DNA of 14,750 bases from CSP1-4 sp036559965 (GTDB lineage: Bacteria > Chloroflexota > Limnocylindria > Limnocylindrales > CSP1-4): assembly GCA_036559965.1 (NCBI GenBank), contig DATBSD010000078.1:1-14750 (forward strand), read 5' to 3'. The translations under genes were made by a program, and so were the position numbers. Of this stretch, positions 6,910-14,165 are shown one piece after another. The notes under the pieces are model-generated. The model was given only the letters and a program-made list of their open reading frames with translations, ran no database searches and was not told where the DNA came from. Position 1 is the stretch's first letter. The number at the start of each line of letters is the position of its first letter.

Positions 6910-6927
6910 GCGCGGAGGGCCGTTCGC

Positions 6928-6933
6928 TACACT
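6928..6933 (+). promoter_or_regulatory. -10 box (TACACT) for leaderless operon start
   Basis: TACACT ends exactly 6 nt before the GTG at 6940, so the first transcribed base should be the G of the start codon. No ribosome site fits between. No -35 is evident. Confidence 0.5.
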
Positions 6934-6939
6934 CCCACG

Positions 6940-7767
6940 GTGCCCGACCGATCGGTCCTGGAGAGCCTCGCGTATGTCAACTGGACCCTTCTCTTGAGCC
7001 TCGCGGTCGGGTCCATCGCGATGGTCGCCATCCTTCGCCGCAGGACCGACGCGACCGTCGGCTACCTCGGCTTCATGACCGCCACGGCCGCCGTGCTGGC
7101 GGGGGTGACGTTGCTTCTGGACGGCAGCCTGCCGCCGCCGACACGCCTGGCGATCAGGGCCGCCGGCCCCGAGCTCGATCAGGCACGCCGCATCGGCCTG
7201 CTCGTGCTGACGGCCTTGCTGGTCATCGAGACGATCGCGCTACGCCGGGGGCGAGGCCGACGGCTGGGGCTGGTGGCACTCGCGGCAGGCCTGGCCACCA
7301 TCCTGACGGCCGCCGTCGGCTGGGCCAGCGTCGCGCTCGCGGCGCCGGTGCTCGCGCTCGAGCTGATGGTCCTCGCAGCCGTGACCGGCGGGGTCCTGGC
7401 CGCGATGATCCTCGGCCACTGGTATCTCGTGACGCCGAGACTGAGCGAGGGTCCGCTCATCCTTGCCGTCCGCCTCCTGCTGGCGGCCCTCGTCGCCCAA
7501 CTCGTCCTGTTCGCCGTCGCCGTCATCGCCGGCTCTGGCGGCGGGCAGCCGTTCGGCGCCCTCACCGGGCCTCACATGCTCCTCGTCTGGCTGCTGCTCG
7601 GCGTCGGCATCGTCTTCCCGGTCGTGCTCACCGGCATGGCGCTGCGGACGGCGCGGACGCGTTCGATGGAGTCGGCCACGGGCCTGCTCTACATCGATAC
7701 CGCAGCCGTGCTGGCCGGCACGATCGTCTCGGCGGCGCTGCTCTTCGGCGCCGGTGTGGTCGTCTAG
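6940..7767 (+). CDS. Polytopic membrane protein of unknown function
   Basis: 275 residues from a GTG start directly at the predicted transcription start. Hydrophobic segments lie at about 13-32, 42-60, 84-100, 108-126, 130-157, 172-197, 211-234 and 248-270, so seven to nine helices. Two His-containing spots stand out near membrane boundaries: GHWYLVTPRLSEGPL (159-173) and GPHMLLVW (210-217). The C-terminus LLYIDTAAVLAGTI is also distinctive. These His residues could bind haem or metal, as in small redox membrane proteins, but no family motif proves it. It begins an operon: the MoaD-MoaE gene starts 2 nt after its stop, which suggests translational coupling and perhaps a link to a molybdoenzyme. 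I do not recognise a named family. Confidence 0.8.
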   Translation: MPDRSVLESLAYVNWTLLLSLAVGSIAMVAILRRRTDATVGYLGFMTATAAVLAGVTLLLDGSLPPPTRLAIRAAGPELDQARRIGLLVLTALLVIETIALRRGRGRRLGLVALAAGLATILTAAVGWASVALAAPVLALELMVLAAVTGGVLAAMILGHWYLVTPRLSEGPLILAVRLLLAALVAQLVLFAVAVIAGSGGGQPFGALTGPHMLLVWLLLGVGIVFPVVLTGMALRTARTRSMESATGLLYIDTAAVLAGTIVSAALLFGAGVVV

Positions 7768-7769
7768 CG

Positions 7770-8546
7770 ATGCACGTGACCGTGCGCCTGTTCGCCCTCC
7801 AGCGTCAGCAGCTCGGCGTTCGCGAGCTGCGGCTGGAGCTCGACGATGGTGCGTCGGTCGCTGACGCATGGCAGACGCTCTGCGCCACGCACCCGGCGCT
7901 ATCGCCCGCCGGGGCCTCGATGCGTTTCGCCCGCAACGGCGAGTACGCCGAAGTCGACGACGCCCTCGCCGAGGGCGACGAGCTGGCCCTCATCCCGCCG
8001 GTCGCCGGCGGCGCACGCGAGACGGAGACCCTCGACGATCGACCGGTGCGTCGGATCGCCCTGACCAGCGAGCCGATCGACGACGCCGTCCTGGTCGAGC
8101 TCCAGACGGCGGTCGCGACCGCCGTCGACGGCGCGGTCGTGACCTTCCTCGGTCGCACGCGGGAGACACCCGGCACGCCCGCGCCGGGCCAGGAAGGGGA
8201 GGCGGCCCGCCATGCCGGCCAGCGCGTCGTCGGGCTCGACTACGAGGCATACGAGGCGATGGCGCTGACGACGCTGGCGGCGATCGCCGACGAGATCGCC
8301 GAGCGGTTCGGCGTCCGCCGGCTGGCCATCGTCCACCGCGTCGGCGCCGTCGAAGTCGGCCAGGCGAGCGTCGCCATCGCCGTCGCGGCACCCCACCGCG
8401 GCGCCGCCTTCGACGCCTGTCGCTATGCCATCGAGGAGCTCAAGGCTCGGGCGCCGATCTGGAAGTCGGAGCGATTCGCCGATGGATCGGTCTGGCTCGG
8501 TGCGCCGGCCCGCTCAGGACCGTTGGCAGACGAGGAGCGCGCATGA
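7770..8546 (+). CDS. moaX: MoaD-MoaE fusion, molybdopterin synthase
   Basis: 258 residues. The first 81 form a ubiquitin-like MoaD domain (MHVTVRLFAL, LIPPVAGG) ending in Gly80-Gly81, the dipeptide that is thiocarboxylated in stand-alone MoaD. A short acidic linker (ARETETLDD) precedes MoaE (about 95-250): VVTFLGRTRE, LDYEAYEAMA, IVHRVGAVEVGQASV and ELKARAPIWKSE, with Lys225 and Lys232 matching the catalytic lysines. Together they convert cyclic pyranopterin monophosphate to molybdopterin in the cytoplasm. Similar fusions include mycobacterial MoaX, which needs cleavage after the Gly-Gly to work; the conserved Gly-Gly followed by a polar linker suggests the same here. The ATG lies 2 nt after the membrane gene stop, and the TGA overlaps the next ATG. 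The symbol is by analogy with MoaX. Confidence 0.92.
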   Translation: MHVTVRLFALQRQQLGVRELRLELDDGASVADAWQTLCATHPALSPAGASMRFARNGEYAEVDDALAEGDELALIPPVAGGARETETLDDRPVRRIALTSEPIDDAVLVELQTAVATAVDGAVVTFLGRTRETPGTPAPGQEGEAARHAGQRVVGLDYEAYEAMALTTLAAIADEIAERFGVRRLAIVHRVGAVEVGQASVAIAVAAPHRGAAFDACRYAIEELKARAPIWKSERFADGSVWLGAPARSGPLADEERA

Positions 8547-9376
8547 GGGTCTACCTGTCCGTCGACATGGAGGGCATCGCCGGCATCAGCCACCCCGATC
8601 CGACCGCTCGCGCCGATCGTGGGTATCCGGCCGCCGTCGAGCTCATGATCGGTGAGGCGAATGCCGCCGTGGCGGGCGCTCTGGCCGGCGGCGCGACCGA
8701 GGTCGTGATCAACGACTCCCACGGCGGCATGTACAACCTGACGCCCGAGAAGGTCCACCCGGCGGCGCGTCTCGTCCAAGGGCAGAAGCCGTACAGCATG
8801 GTCGAAGCGGCCGCGGACGGCGGCTTCGGCGTCGCCCTCTTCGTCGGCTACCACGCCCGTGCGGGGCATCCGCGTGGCACCATCGCTCACACCTACAGCG
8901 GCGCGCCGACGCTGACGACGCTGGCTGGCCGGCCGGTCGGCGAGTACGGCATCAACGGCATCTACCTGGGCGCCCTGGGGGTGCCGGTGGGCATGGTCGC
9001 CGGGGACGACGCGCTGGCCGAGGAGGTCGCCGAGTGGCTGCTGTGGGCCGAGCGGGTGGTCGTCAAGCGCGCGATCTCGGGCCACGCCGCCGACTCCGTC
9101 CACCCCAGCCATGCGCGTGAGCTGGTCGAGGCCGGTGCCCGACGGGCCGTCGAGCGCGCGGTCGCCGGCGGCGGCGACCTTGCCGCGCTGACCCTCGCCA
9201 CGCCGATCGCTCTCGGCATCGACTTCGCCGTGCCTGCCCAGGCCGACGTCGTGGCGGTCATGCCGGGCATGCGGCGCGAGGGCGATCGCGGTGTCGTGTA
9301 CCAGGCAAGCGATGGGGTCGATGCCTTCCGTGCCTTCGTCTGCGCCGTGCGGTTGGCGGGACTCGTCGAGGACTGA
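8543..9376 (+). CDS. dppA: M55-family D-aminopeptidase (DppA-like)
   Basis: 277 residues, the usual DppA length. The ATG overlaps the previous stop (ATGA), with GAGGAG 6 nt upstream. All expected metal-binding residues are present at positions close to Bacillus subtilis DppA: D8 and E10 in SVDMEGIAGI, H60 in NDSHGGMYN, H104 in GYHARAG, and E134 in GEYGING. H116 in IAHTYSG lies in the active-site segment. DppA is a self-compartmentalising zinc peptidase releasing N-terminal D-amino acids such as D-Ala from short peptides, often derived from peptidoglycan. Being third in an operon with a molybdopterin synthase is unusual. A second peptidase gene lies downstream under its own promoter. A strong hairpin sits two bases after the stop. 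Confidence 0.92.
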   Translation: MRVYLSVDMEGIAGISHPDPTARADRGYPAAVELMIGEANAAVAGALAGGATEVVINDSHGGMYNLTPEKVHPAARLVQGQKPYSMVEAAADGGFGVALFVGYHARAGHPRGTIAHTYSGAPTLTTLAGRPVGEYGINGIYLGALGVPVGMVAGDDALAEEVAEWLLWAERVVVKRAISGHAADSVHPSHARELVEAGARRAVERAVAGGGDLAALTLATPIALGIDFAVPAQADVVAVMPGMRREGDRGVVYQASDGVDAFRAFVCAVRLAGLVED

Positions 9377-9378
9377 GG

Positions 9379-9397
9379 CGGCCGGTGGAACCGGCCG
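9379..9397 (+). terminator. Strong GC hairpin after the M55 peptidase gene
   Basis: CGGCCGGT and ACCGGCCG form a perfect 8-bp stem with loop GGA, beginning two bases after the TGA. There is no T tract, so it is not a classical intrinsic terminator. Its place between a stop codon and a new -10 box (9411) favours termination or mRNA 3' end protection. Confidence 0.5.
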
Positions 9398-9410
9398 GCG
9401 ATCGAGCGCC

Positions 9411-9416
9411 TATCAT
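9411..9416 (+). promoter_or_regulatory. -10 box (TATCAT) for the P1 peptidase operon
   Basis: TATCAT identical to the box upstream of the complete GH5 gene. It predicts a start near 9423 and a 40-nt leader with GGAGGG (9454-9459) before the GTG at 9463. This argues against the upstream in-frame GTG at 9385. Confidence 0.45.
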
Positions 9417-9462
9417 CGGTCCTTCGTCATCGCGCCGCCGCGTGGCGCTCCGTGGAGGGACC

Positions 9463-10713
9463 GTGACCGACGATCGAGCCGCCTCGCGTCCGTCCGACGG
9501 ACCGCCCGCCCAGCGTTGCCGCCCCCGCGACCTTGGCATCGTCATCGGGTTGATGCCGACCGGACCCACGAACTCGATCGTCGACGTGCCCGGCGTGCGC
9601 GTCGGCCATGCCACCGTCTGGCGTGACGAGCCTCCCGTGCCGACGGGCCGTGGCATCGCGCGCACGGGCGTGACCGCCATCCTGCCGGGCGACGACCGGA
9701 TGCTGACCAGCCACCCGGTGCTCGCGGGCCTGGCCGTGCTCAACGGCGCCGGCGAGGTGAGCGGCCGGACACAGATCGACGAGTGGGGCGCGTTCGAAGG
9801 GCCGATCATGCTGACCTCGACCATGGCCGTCGGGCGCGTCTACGACGCGGTCGTCCAGCTGCTGGTCAGCGAACGAGCGGAGACCGACCCGGACCACTGG
9901 ATGATCCCGGTCGTGGCCGAATGCTCCGACTCGCACCTCAACGACGCCCGCCTCGTCCAGATCGACGTCGAGGACGTCCGGCGGGCACTGGCGTCGGCAC
10001 ACGGAGCCGAGGCCGGCGCGCCGCCGAGCGGCGCCATCGGTGCCGGGACCGGCATGGTCTGCCACGAGCTCAAGGGTGGCATCGGCGGCGCGTCGCGGCG
10101 GGTCGTGCCGGCGAACGACGAGGCGCCGACGCTCATCGCGGGCGAGCCAGGCGCCTCGGGCGACGGCGCGTACACCGTCGGGGCGTTGGTGCTCTCGAAC
10201 TACGGCTGGCTAGAGCAGCTCATCGTCGATGGCGTGCGTGTCGGACCGACGCTCGTCGCCGAGGGCTACGCGCGACGCTCGGGCCCCGACGGGCTGCGAC
10301 CGGAGTCCGGATCGGTCATCGTCGTGCTCGCGACCGACGCGCCACTCGACAGCCGCCAGCTCCAGCGCCTGGCCCGGCGAGCCGGCATGGGCATGGCCAG
10401 GACCGGCGGTTTCGCCGGCTCCGGGAGCGGCGATATCTTCCTCGCGTTCTCGACCGCCGGCCGCGTGCCGCAGGGCGCCGGCCCGCTGCTTGAGCAGTCG
10501 TTCCTGGCGGATGCCTACATCGACCCGTTCTTCGTGGCCGCCGTCGAGGTGACCGAGGAGGCCGCCATCGACAGCCTCGTCGCGGGCGACACGGTCGCCG
10601 GCCGCGATGGCAACGTCATCCACGGCCTGCCCATCGAGCGTGTCGTCGAGCTGCTCCGCGCAGCCGGTCGGCCTGCGCACCTGCCCACGCCCCTGCCGAG
10701 CGGAAGGACCTGA
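9463..10713 (+). CDS. P1-family (DmpA-like) autoprocessing aminopeptidase
   Basis: 416 residues from a GTG start with GGAGGG just upstream. The N-terminus has NSIVDVPGVRVGHAT, the family hallmark, followed by GVTAILPG and a central IGAGTGMVCHELKGGIGGASR. Asn246 in LVLSNYG matches the oxyanion-hole Asn of DmpA. The cleavage site is clear: Gly283-Ser284 in ESGSVIVVLATDAPL, where Ser284 should become the nucleophile at the new N-terminus of the beta chain. RTGGFAGSGSGD (near 310) is the next conserved block. DmpA from Ochrobactrum is an L-aminopeptidase/D-esterase-amidase; other members act on beta-peptides. No signal peptide is seen, so it is probably cytoplasmic. It starts a transcription unit whose second gene begins 3 nt after its stop. 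Confidence 0.9.
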   Translation: MTDDRAASRPSDGPPAQRCRPRDLGIVIGLMPTGPTNSIVDVPGVRVGHATVWRDEPPVPTGRGIARTGVTAILPGDDRMLTSHPVLAGLAVLNGAGEVSGRTQIDEWGAFEGPIMLTSTMAVGRVYDAVVQLLVSERAETDPDHWMIPVVAECSDSHLNDARLVQIDVEDVRRALASAHGAEAGAPPSGAIGAGTGMVCHELKGGIGGASRRVVPANDEAPTLIAGEPGASGDGAYTVGALVLSNYGWLEQLIVDGVRVGPTLVAEGYARRSGPDGLRPESGSVIVVLATDAPLDSRQLQRLARRAGMGMARTGGFAGSGSGDIFLAFSTAGRVPQGAGPLLEQSFLADAYIDPFFVAAVEVTEEAAIDSLVAGDTVAGRDGNVIHGLPIERVVELLRAAGRPAHLPTPLPSGRT

Positions 10714-10716
10714 GGC

Positions 10717-12285
10717 ATGGCCGTCGGCCTCGAGGTGCGGGCGGCAGCGGTGCGCGAGCGCGCGGCCGCCTACGCGGCCGAGCTGGCCGCGACTGCCGCG
10801 GACGAGACCACGCTTGCGTGCGAACGGGCCGTCCTTCGCCTCGTGGGCGTCGTCGGCCTCGATCGCTCCGGCCGGCCGCTCGCGGTCGAGGTCGTCGACC
10901 GGCTGGCCGCGTTGGGCCCCGCCCGACTGGGTGGTGGCATCGGCCTGCCGTTCGCGGCGGCGGCGCGTGAGTACGACCTCGATCCGGGCGCGCTGGCGCT
11001 GGACATCGCGGCCGGCAACATCGACCTCGCGCTCGAGGCGGAGCTGCTGGGCGAGCCGGAGCGGCGGCGCGAGGCCGAGGCGACCCTGATGGGCTGGCTG
11101 GCCGGCGCGTGGCAGCGCTTCGATGCCAACCGCACGGCACGCCGAGAGCTGCGCGATGTCATCGGCGACGTCAGCGGACCGCTGCTCGGCGTCGATCTCC
11201 CGCTCAGCGCCGCCGGCAGCGCGGCGGCGGCGGCTGACGAGGCCGTCGGGGCGGGCGCCGACCTTGTGCGGGTGCGCGTGCCGTTCGATCGCGAGCTTCG
11301 GCGACGCCTCGGCGACGAGCCCGAACCCGAAGACCCGACCGAGGATCCCGAGCTGGCGCCGGCCGGCAGCCAACGCGGCCTGGCCGTGCTCCGGACGGCC
11401 GTCGACGAGGCGGCCGCCGAACGCGGCGCCTACGTGCGTCTGGCGACGCAGTCGATCGGTCTCGCCTCACCCGATCAGGCCGTCGTGGCCGCCTTCGAAC
11501 GGGTCGACCTCGTCTTCGCCGACCCGCTCGAGACGGTCGTCGAATTCGGCATCGAGCCCGCCCGCGCCGTCGCGGACCACGTCTTCGCGGCCCGACTGCT
11601 GGCGCGCGCCGGTGTCGACCTCGCGATCGGCCCGGGGCCGCTGGTCATGGCGCCCGAAGTCGCCAGGGGAGAGCCGCTCGAGGCCGCCGATCGGATCGGT
11701 CGGGCCCTCGCGCTCCAGGCCATCAGCGTCGAGCTGTCACGCGGCGCTGGCATGCCCGACGAGCGTCTCGTCGTCGGGGCCCTTGCCGAAGGCGACCTGG
11801 GCGCGCCGCTCGCCCTCATGCCCGGCATCGTCGAGGTCGGGCTGCGGCGACTGCTCTATCCGGGCACGCGCCTGCTGTTCGTCGAACCCGAGGCCTCGGA
11901 CGCCGATCCTGCGTGGCCACTCGCCCTGCCGACCTGGCTGGCTGGAGCCGAGGATGCGGTCGTGGCCATCCGCCGGCCGGCCACGAGCGGCATCGGGACC
12001 GCTCGCCACGAGGTCCGCCAGGCGGTGGCGGCCGCTGCGGCGCTGACCCGGTCGCGCATCGTCGGCCATCTCACGGGCGAGGCAGCGGCGCTCGCCGAGC
12101 GCAGCCTCATCGTGGCCGGTGACACGCTGCGCGACCTGGCCGACGACGGCTGGCAGCGACTGCTCCTCTCGCCGACGGCCCTGGCGCGCCGCAGCGATCC
12201 GTCGGGCGGCTGGATCGGGGGCGCCGGCCGGGTGGCCCGTCGCGACGCGGCGGACATCTTCGCCGCCGCAGGCACGCCACGATGA
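10717..12285 (+). CDS. Divergent homologue of lysine 5,6-aminomutase alpha subunit (TIM-barrel domain)
   Basis: 522 residues, close to clostridial KamD (about 516). From recalled family sequence the alignment is long: ETTLACERAVLRLVGVVGLD (30-49) against the KamD TTVTVERAVCRLLGIDGVD, IAAGNIDLA (97-105), GDVSGPLL (150-157), then a barrel section with LRTAVDEAAAERGAYVRL (225-242), GLASPD, a VELSRGAGMPDERLVVGALAE stretch (338-358) and YPGTRLLFVEP (381-391). KamD works with KamE, which binds adenosylcobalamin and PLP through its lysine; no kamE is in this window. The loop with the PLP- and substrate-contacting TTGQSLLDYVPYG motif of KamD is replaced by an Arg/Glu/Pro-rich stretch (190-215), and CNYCSGLC is reduced to ATQSIGLA. 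It is therefore probably not a standard lysine aminomutase. GGAAGGA lies 8 nt before the ATG. Identity as homologue is likely; function is unknown. Confidence 0.65.
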   Translation: MAVGLEVRAAAVRERAAAYAAELAATAADETTLACERAVLRLVGVVGLDRSGRPLAVEVVDRLAALGPARLGGGIGLPFAAAAREYDLDPGALALDIAAGNIDLALEAELLGEPERRREAEATLMGWLAGAWQRFDANRTARRELRDVIGDVSGPLLGVDLPLSAAGSAAAAADEAVGAGADLVRVRVPFDRELRRRLGDEPEPEDPTEDPELAPAGSQRGLAVLRTAVDEAAAERGAYVRLATQSIGLASPDQAVVAAFERVDLVFADPLETVVEFGIEPARAVADHVFAARLLARAGVDLAIGPGPLVMAPEVARGEPLEAADRIGRALALQAISVELSRGAGMPDERLVVGALAEGDLGAPLALMPGIVEVGLRRLLYPGTRLLFVEPEASDADPAWPLALPTWLAGAEDAVVAIRRPATSGIGTARHEVRQAVAAAAALTRSRIVGHLTGEAAALAERSLIVAGDTLRDLADDGWQRLLLSPTALARRSDPSGGWIGGAGRVARRDAADIFAAAGTPR

Positions 12286-12944
12286 GCGGGCCGCCGCTGC
12301 CGCCCGATCCGACCGGCGCGGCCTCCGGCGCCGCGGACGACGACCCTGGTGTGACGCGCATCGAGCGGCCGGCCTGGGACCGCCGGCCGGGCGACCCGAC
12401 GGCGGCCGATCGTGCCAGCTGGGAAGTGCCGCAGCCCTACCGCATCGACGACCAGGCCTTTCGCTGGTCGACCCGGCGCCAGGTGCCCATCCTGGGCATC
12501 GCGCTGCTCGTCCTCGGTCTCGCGCTGCTGCTCGACCAGCTGACCCCGATCTCGTTCTCTGCCATCGTCCTCGGCGCGCTGGCCGCCGTCTTCGCCGCCG
12601 CCTGGATCATCTGGCGTGCTCGCTGGGCGGTCACGCCGACCATCGTGCTGACCGCGCTCTTCGTGCCCGATCTGCTCGCCGACCTGGGCGTCCTGTCCGG
12701 TGACGGCTGGACGTCGATCAGCCTGGCTATCGCCTTCGGGCTGGTCTGGCTCATCGGCCGCTCGCAGGGTCGTCGCCGCCGGTGGCCCCTCTGGCTGGCC
12801 ATCGGCTTCGGCCTCATCGGCGTGACACAGATCTCCGACCAGGTGCCGTGGCTACCGGACCTCGATGTCGTGTGGCCGATCGTCTTCATCCTCGTCGGCG
12901 CGGCCATCGTCTTCGACGCGCGGAGGCGGTCGCCCGCGACCTGA
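12282..12944 (+). CDS. LiaF/DUF5668-like membrane protein
   Basis: 220 residues, starting in an ATGA overlap with the preceding stop. An acidic, Pro-rich cytoplasmic N-terminus (1-65) precedes about six hydrophobic segments: 68-85, 90-111, 116-133, 143-159, 168-185 and 194-212. The pattern of short paired helices with WP (VVWPIVFILVGAAIVF near the end) is typical of the LiaI/LiaF-type transmembrane region (DUF5668 group). In Firmicutes LiaF modulates the LiaSR two-component system; here the convergent neighbour is a NarL/LiaR-type regulator and a histidine kinase, which makes a link plausible but unproven because the gene sits on the opposite strand. The extracytoplasmic C-terminal LiaF domain is absent. 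Confidence 0.72.
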   Translation: MSGPPLPPDPTGAASGAADDDPGVTRIERPAWDRRPGDPTAADRASWEVPQPYRIDDQAFRWSTRRQVPILGIALLVLGLALLLDQLTPISFSAIVLGALAAVFAAAWIIWRARWAVTPTIVLTALFVPDLLADLGVLSGDGWTSISLAIAFGLVWLIGRSQGRRRRWPLWLAIGFGLIGVTQISDQVPWLPDLDVVWPIVFILVGAAIVFDARRRSPAT

Positions 12945-12966
12945 GCCGTCGGCTGGGACCGACCGA

Positions 12967-13620
12967 TCAGGAGGGCATCGTGCCCAGGTCGTGCTCGAGC
13001 GCCCAGAGGGCGGCCTGGGTCCGGCTCTGGAGGCCGAGCTTGCCGAGGATGTTGCTGACGTACGTCCGGGCGGTTCGCTCGGTGATGAACAGCGCGGCCG
13101 CGATGTCCTTGTTCGAGAGGCCGCGGGCGACGAGGCGCAGGACCTCACGCTCACGCTCGGTCAGCGGCTCGGTCGGGCCATCGTCCTGGGGCCGATGACG
13201 GAGTCGCTCGGCCAGCACCCGGGCGACGGCGGGATCGAGATGCATCTCGCCGTGATAGGCGTCACGGACGGCGGCCGCGACCTCGTCGGCCTCGGCGTCC
13301 TTGAGCAGGTAGCCCGTCGCGCCGGCGGCCAGCGCGGCGGTGACCTTCTCCTCCTCGATGAAGCTGGTCATGGCCACGATCTCGATGTCGGGCTGGTCTG
13401 CCTTGATGCGCGCGATGGCCGTCACGCCGTCCATGGCCGGCATGAGCAGATCCATGAGCACCACGTCGGGGTGGAGGGCCGCAGCGGCCGCCACGGCCTG
13501 GCTGCCGTCGCTCGCCTGACCGACGACCTCGATGTCGTCGAGCAGCGAGAAGAAGGTCACCAGACCACTGCGCACGACCGTGTGGTCGTCGACGATGAGG
13601 ACGCGGATCACGTCGGCCAC
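12967..13620 (-). CDS. NarL/LuxR-family response regulator (LiaR/DevR-like)
   Basis: 217 residues from the GTG at 13620, with AGAGAGGTG about 9 nt upstream; the longer in-frame extension to 13815 reads through the promoter and the preceding gene. The receiver domain (5-125) has all key residues: D11 and D12 in IVDDH, phospho-acceptor D57 in LMDLLMP, T85 in VAMTS and K107 in YLLKD. The LuxR-type helix-turn-helix (150-213) reads LTEREREVLRLVARGLSNKDIAAAL, then TERTARTYVSNILGKLGLQSRTQA. It should be phosphorylated by a HisKA_3-type kinase, probably the one at 14608-14750. It has its own promoter as well as being last in the leftward gene group. Confidence 0.93.
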   Translation of the reverse strand: MADVIRVLIVDDHTVVRSGLVTFFSLLDDIEVVGQASDGSQAVAAAAALHPDVVLMDLLMPAMDGVTAIARIKADQPDIEIVAMTSFIEEEKVTAALAAGATGYLLKDAEADEVAAAVRDAYHGEMHLDPAVARVLAERLRHRPQDDGPTEPLTEREREVLRLVARGLSNKDIAAALFITERTARTYVSNILGKLGLQSRTQAALWALEHDLGTMPS

Positions 13621-13682
13621 GCTGCGCGACACCTCTCTGGCACCGGACGCAGGTCCGAGAGGCGAGTCCGGTTCGGGGAGCG

Positions 13683-13691
13683 AGTCTAGCA
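13683..13691 (-). promoter_or_regulatory. Extended -10 promoter (TGC-TAGACT) for the response regulator
   Basis: On the minus strand TGC is followed by TAGACT, predicting a start near 13676 and a leader of about 56 nt that holds the ribosome site for the GTG at 13620. It begins right at the stop codon of the receiver-like gene, so the regulator can be expressed independently of the upstream genes. Confidence 0.45.
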
Positions 13692-14138
13692 TCACCGTTC
13701 GGACGCGCCGGGGCCCGCAGCGTCGGCCGATCGGTCGAGCGCGGCCGTCGGGCGGACATCTCTGGGCACACGATCGGCGACGATGTCGACGATCAACCCA
13801 GGATCGTCGAAGCAATGGAGCCGGACGTCGAAGGCGCTGTCCGGGTCGTCGTCCTCGGCCACGCAGACGTTCACGATGCGGGTCGCCGGCAGCAGCCGCC
13901 GGACGGCAGCCACGAGGGCGAGGCCATCGGGCACGTCGGGCAGATGCGGATCGACGAGCACGACGTCGGGCTGCGCGACATGGCAGTCATCGAGCGCGCT
14001 CGCCACGTCGATCGCCACGCCGGCGAGCTCGATCGATGGATCGAGCAGGAGCAGGCCGGCAAGCCCGCTCCGGAGCCGTCGGTCGGAGCCGACGACGAGG
14101 ACCCGGACGGGCCTGTCGGGCGATGTCGGATGTGCCAT
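13692..14138 (-). CDS. Stand-alone degenerate receiver-domain protein
   Basis: 148 residues. The fold pattern of a CheY-like receiver is evident: beta1 VRVLVVGSD (11-19), helix 1 RRLRSGLAGLLLLDPSIELAG, beta3 PDVVLVDPHLP with Asp63 at the phospho-acceptor position, helix 3 DGLALVAAVRRLLP and beta4 TRIVNVCVAED. Key residues are lost: the acidic pair is Ser18-Asp19, the Thr/Ser after beta4 is replaced (NVCV), and the conserved Lys after beta5 (usually in YLLK) is missing from DVRLHCFDD. The C-terminus is a disordered tail with no output domain. It may act as a pseudo-receiver or protein-binding module tuning the adjacent kinase/regulator pair. The start at 14138 is 27 nt downstream of the 35-residue gene; the ribosome site is weak. 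Confidence 0.75.
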   Translation of the reverse strand: MAHPTSPDRPVRVLVVGSDRRLRSGLAGLLLLDPSIELAGVAIDVASALDDCHVAQPDVVLVDPHLPDVPDGLALVAAVRRLLPATRIVNVCVAEDDDPDSAFDVRLHCFDDPGLIVDIVADRVPRDVRPTAALDRSADAAGPGASER

Positions 14139-14165
14139 CGATCGGGTCGACGTCGGGCCGTCCGA

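Noticed and set aside
6621..7769. In-frame upstream extension of the MoaD-MoaE gene
   Set aside because: It crosses the UPF0173 and membrane genes; the MoaD domain begins exactly at the ATG at 7770.
7868..8542. In-frame upstream extension of the M55 peptidase
   Set aside because: It is an Arg-rich shadow of the MoaD-MoaE gene; D8 and E10 numbering fits the start at 8543.
9385..9462. Upstream GTG start for the P1 peptidase
   Set aside because: It would lie inside the hairpin and upstream of the -10 box; GTG 9463 has a GGAGGG nearby.
12948..12963. GTCGG-CTGGGA-CCGAC hairpin between convergent genes
   Set aside because: Only five base pairs and no T tract; too weak to call a terminator.
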